From Actinomycetes bacterium (GTDB lineage: Bacteria > Actinomycetota > Acidimicrobiia > Acidimicrobiales > CADCSY01): a stretch of DNA of 47,980 nt. Position numbers and translations under genes: made by a program. The notes under the pieces were generated by a model. That model saw nothing but the letters and a program-made list of their open reading frames with translations, did no database searches and was not told where the DNA came from. The stretch spans positions 1-47,980 of the forward strand of contig JAODBP010000113.1 in the NCBI GenBank assembly GCA_025464025.1, in the 5' to 3' direction. Position 1 is the first letter of the stretch, and each line of letters begins with the position of its first letter. Positions 47,237-47,980 of this stretch are shown piece by piece.

Positions 47237-47980
47237 ATGGAGTTCGGCATCTTCTTCAACGGCTACATCCCGGGCCCGGCGGCCCACGACACCGACCTCG
47301 AGCACCTCGAGATCATGAACGAGGCGGAGTACGCGATCTTCGCCGACAAGCACAACTGGAAGTACGCCTGGTTCGGCGAGCACCACGGCCTGACCGAGTA
47401 CTCCCACATGTCGGCCCCCGAGGTCGTCATGGGCTACGTGGCCGCCCAGACCGACTACATCCACCTGTCGACCGGCATCAACAGCCTCTCGCCCCGCAAG
47501 GAGCACCCGGTCCGGTACGCCGAGCGGGCCGCCATGCTCGACCACATCTGCGGCAACCGCTTCGAGTGGGGCACCGGGCGCGGCGCCGGCAGCCACGAGA
47601 TGGCCACGTTCAACATCATGGACACCGGCTCGACCAAGGCCGACTGGGACGAGGTCGTCCGCGAGATCCCCAAGATGTGGGAGCAGGTCGACTACACCCA
47701 CGAGGGGCTCTTCACCGTCCCGACGCCGCACAACGTGCTGCCGAAGCCGTACGGCAAGGGCCACCCCCCGATCTGGGTCGCCGCCGGCAACCCGCCCACG
47801 TTCCAGAAGGCCGGCGAGGCCGGCATCGGCGCCATCGCCTTCAACTTCGAGCCCATCTTCAACCTCCGCGGGCGCATCGACGCCTACAAGGAGGGCATCG
47901 CCAACTGCACCGACCCCATCGGCCAGTTCAAGAACGACAACGTCATGATCACCAACTCGGTGATCTGCTTCGAGGACCGC
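47237..47980 (+). CDS. LLM class flavin-dependent oxidoreductase (3' truncated by window)
   Basis: The frame stays open to the window end: 248 codons, beginning M-E-F-G-I-F-F-N-G-Y-I-P-G. AGGGGG (47227-47232) is a well-spaced SD. The luciferase-like signature is clear: A-W-F-G-E-H-H-G-L-T-E-Y, L-S-T-G-I-N, L-D-H-I-C-G-N-R-F-E-W-G-T-G-R and P-P-I-W-V-A-A-G-N, which build the TIM barrel and FMN/F420 pocket. It would be an FMN-dependent monooxygenase or F420-linked oxidoreductase; the cofactor cannot be told from this part. It is divergent from the CMD/SDR operon. Confidence 0.85.
   Translation, partial: MEFGIFFNGYIPGPAAHDTDLEHLEIMNEAEYAIFADKHNWKYAWFGEHHGLTEYSHMSAPEVVMGYVAAQTDYIHLSTGINSLSPRKEHPVRYAERAAMLDHICGNRFEWGTGRGAGSHEMATFNIMDTGSTKADWDEVVREIPKMWEQVDYTHEGLFTVPTPHNVLPKPYGKGHPPIWVAAGNPPTFQKAGEAGIGAIAFNFEPIFNLRGRIDAYKEGIANCTDPIGQFKNDNVMITNSVICFEDR

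Overview
The window is very GC-rich DNA with tightly packed genes, many GTG starts and many 1-4 base stop/start overlaps. An AftD-like arabinosyltransferase, a DUF3039 protein, 42-residue W-L-x-x-x-D-G-G repeats and LLM flavin oxidoreductases all point to the Actinomycetota, most likely class Acidimicrobiia (inference). No rRNA, tRNA, CRISPR array or insertion sequence was seen. Many genes outside operons have a TAnnnT hexamer only 6-9 bases before the start codon, which suggests leaderless mRNAs.

Left part (1-9302, + strand): the end of an FAD/NAD(P) oxidoreductase and a metallo-beta-lactamase-fold hydrolase, two tandem membrane acyltransferases, a GT2 glycosyltransferase with its DUF2304 partner, a GT39-like membrane glycosyltransferase, an SGNH hydrolase and a CLC-type anion transporter (probably the fluoride class). 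This looks like envelope glycan assembly and decoration.

Island (about 9400-12170, + strand): seven short overlapping genes of visibly lower GC. Six look like small helix-turn-helix proteins, three of them related to each other, and they surround a nucleosidase of the MTA/SAH-nucleosidase fold with an extra N-terminal domain. The island has its own promoter and ends at a perfect 19-bp inverted repeat. It resembles no system I can name and is the best candidate here for an undescribed regulatory or conflict system.

12171-19061: a VOC protein and a methyltransferase (-), then divergently a GT4 glycosyltransferase and a 1458-residue AftD-like arabinofuranosyltransferase with two discoidin-like domains. 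19069-30790: mostly housekeeping and accessory genes: a MoaD/ThiS-like protein with a BNR-repeat protein, galE with a zinc-ribbon protein, arfB, an AlkA-like glycosylase, GNAT, an M23 peptidase with W-L repeats, three alpha/beta hydrolases (one without its nucleophile), a tyrosine phosphatase and an NCS2 purine permease. A cluster of four alternating arms of one 12-base motif lies at 20825-20934.

31090-45089 is rich in cell-surface genes: a second W-L-repeat protein with a GH25-like domain, an M23/cell-wall-binding-repeat protein, a three-gene operon resembling a WxL / WxL-interacting-protein surface complex, an acyltransferase-SGNH fusion, a DUF4015 glycoside hydrolase, a cation:proton antiporter with two USP-like domains, and a secreted S1 protease. 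Two CRP/GlxR-like palindromes lie before the WxL-like operon and the protease. The right end has a VOC protein divergent from an encapsulated-ferritin-like protein, an SDR and carboxymuconolactone decarboxylase pair, and the start of an LLM flavin-dependent oxidoreductase.
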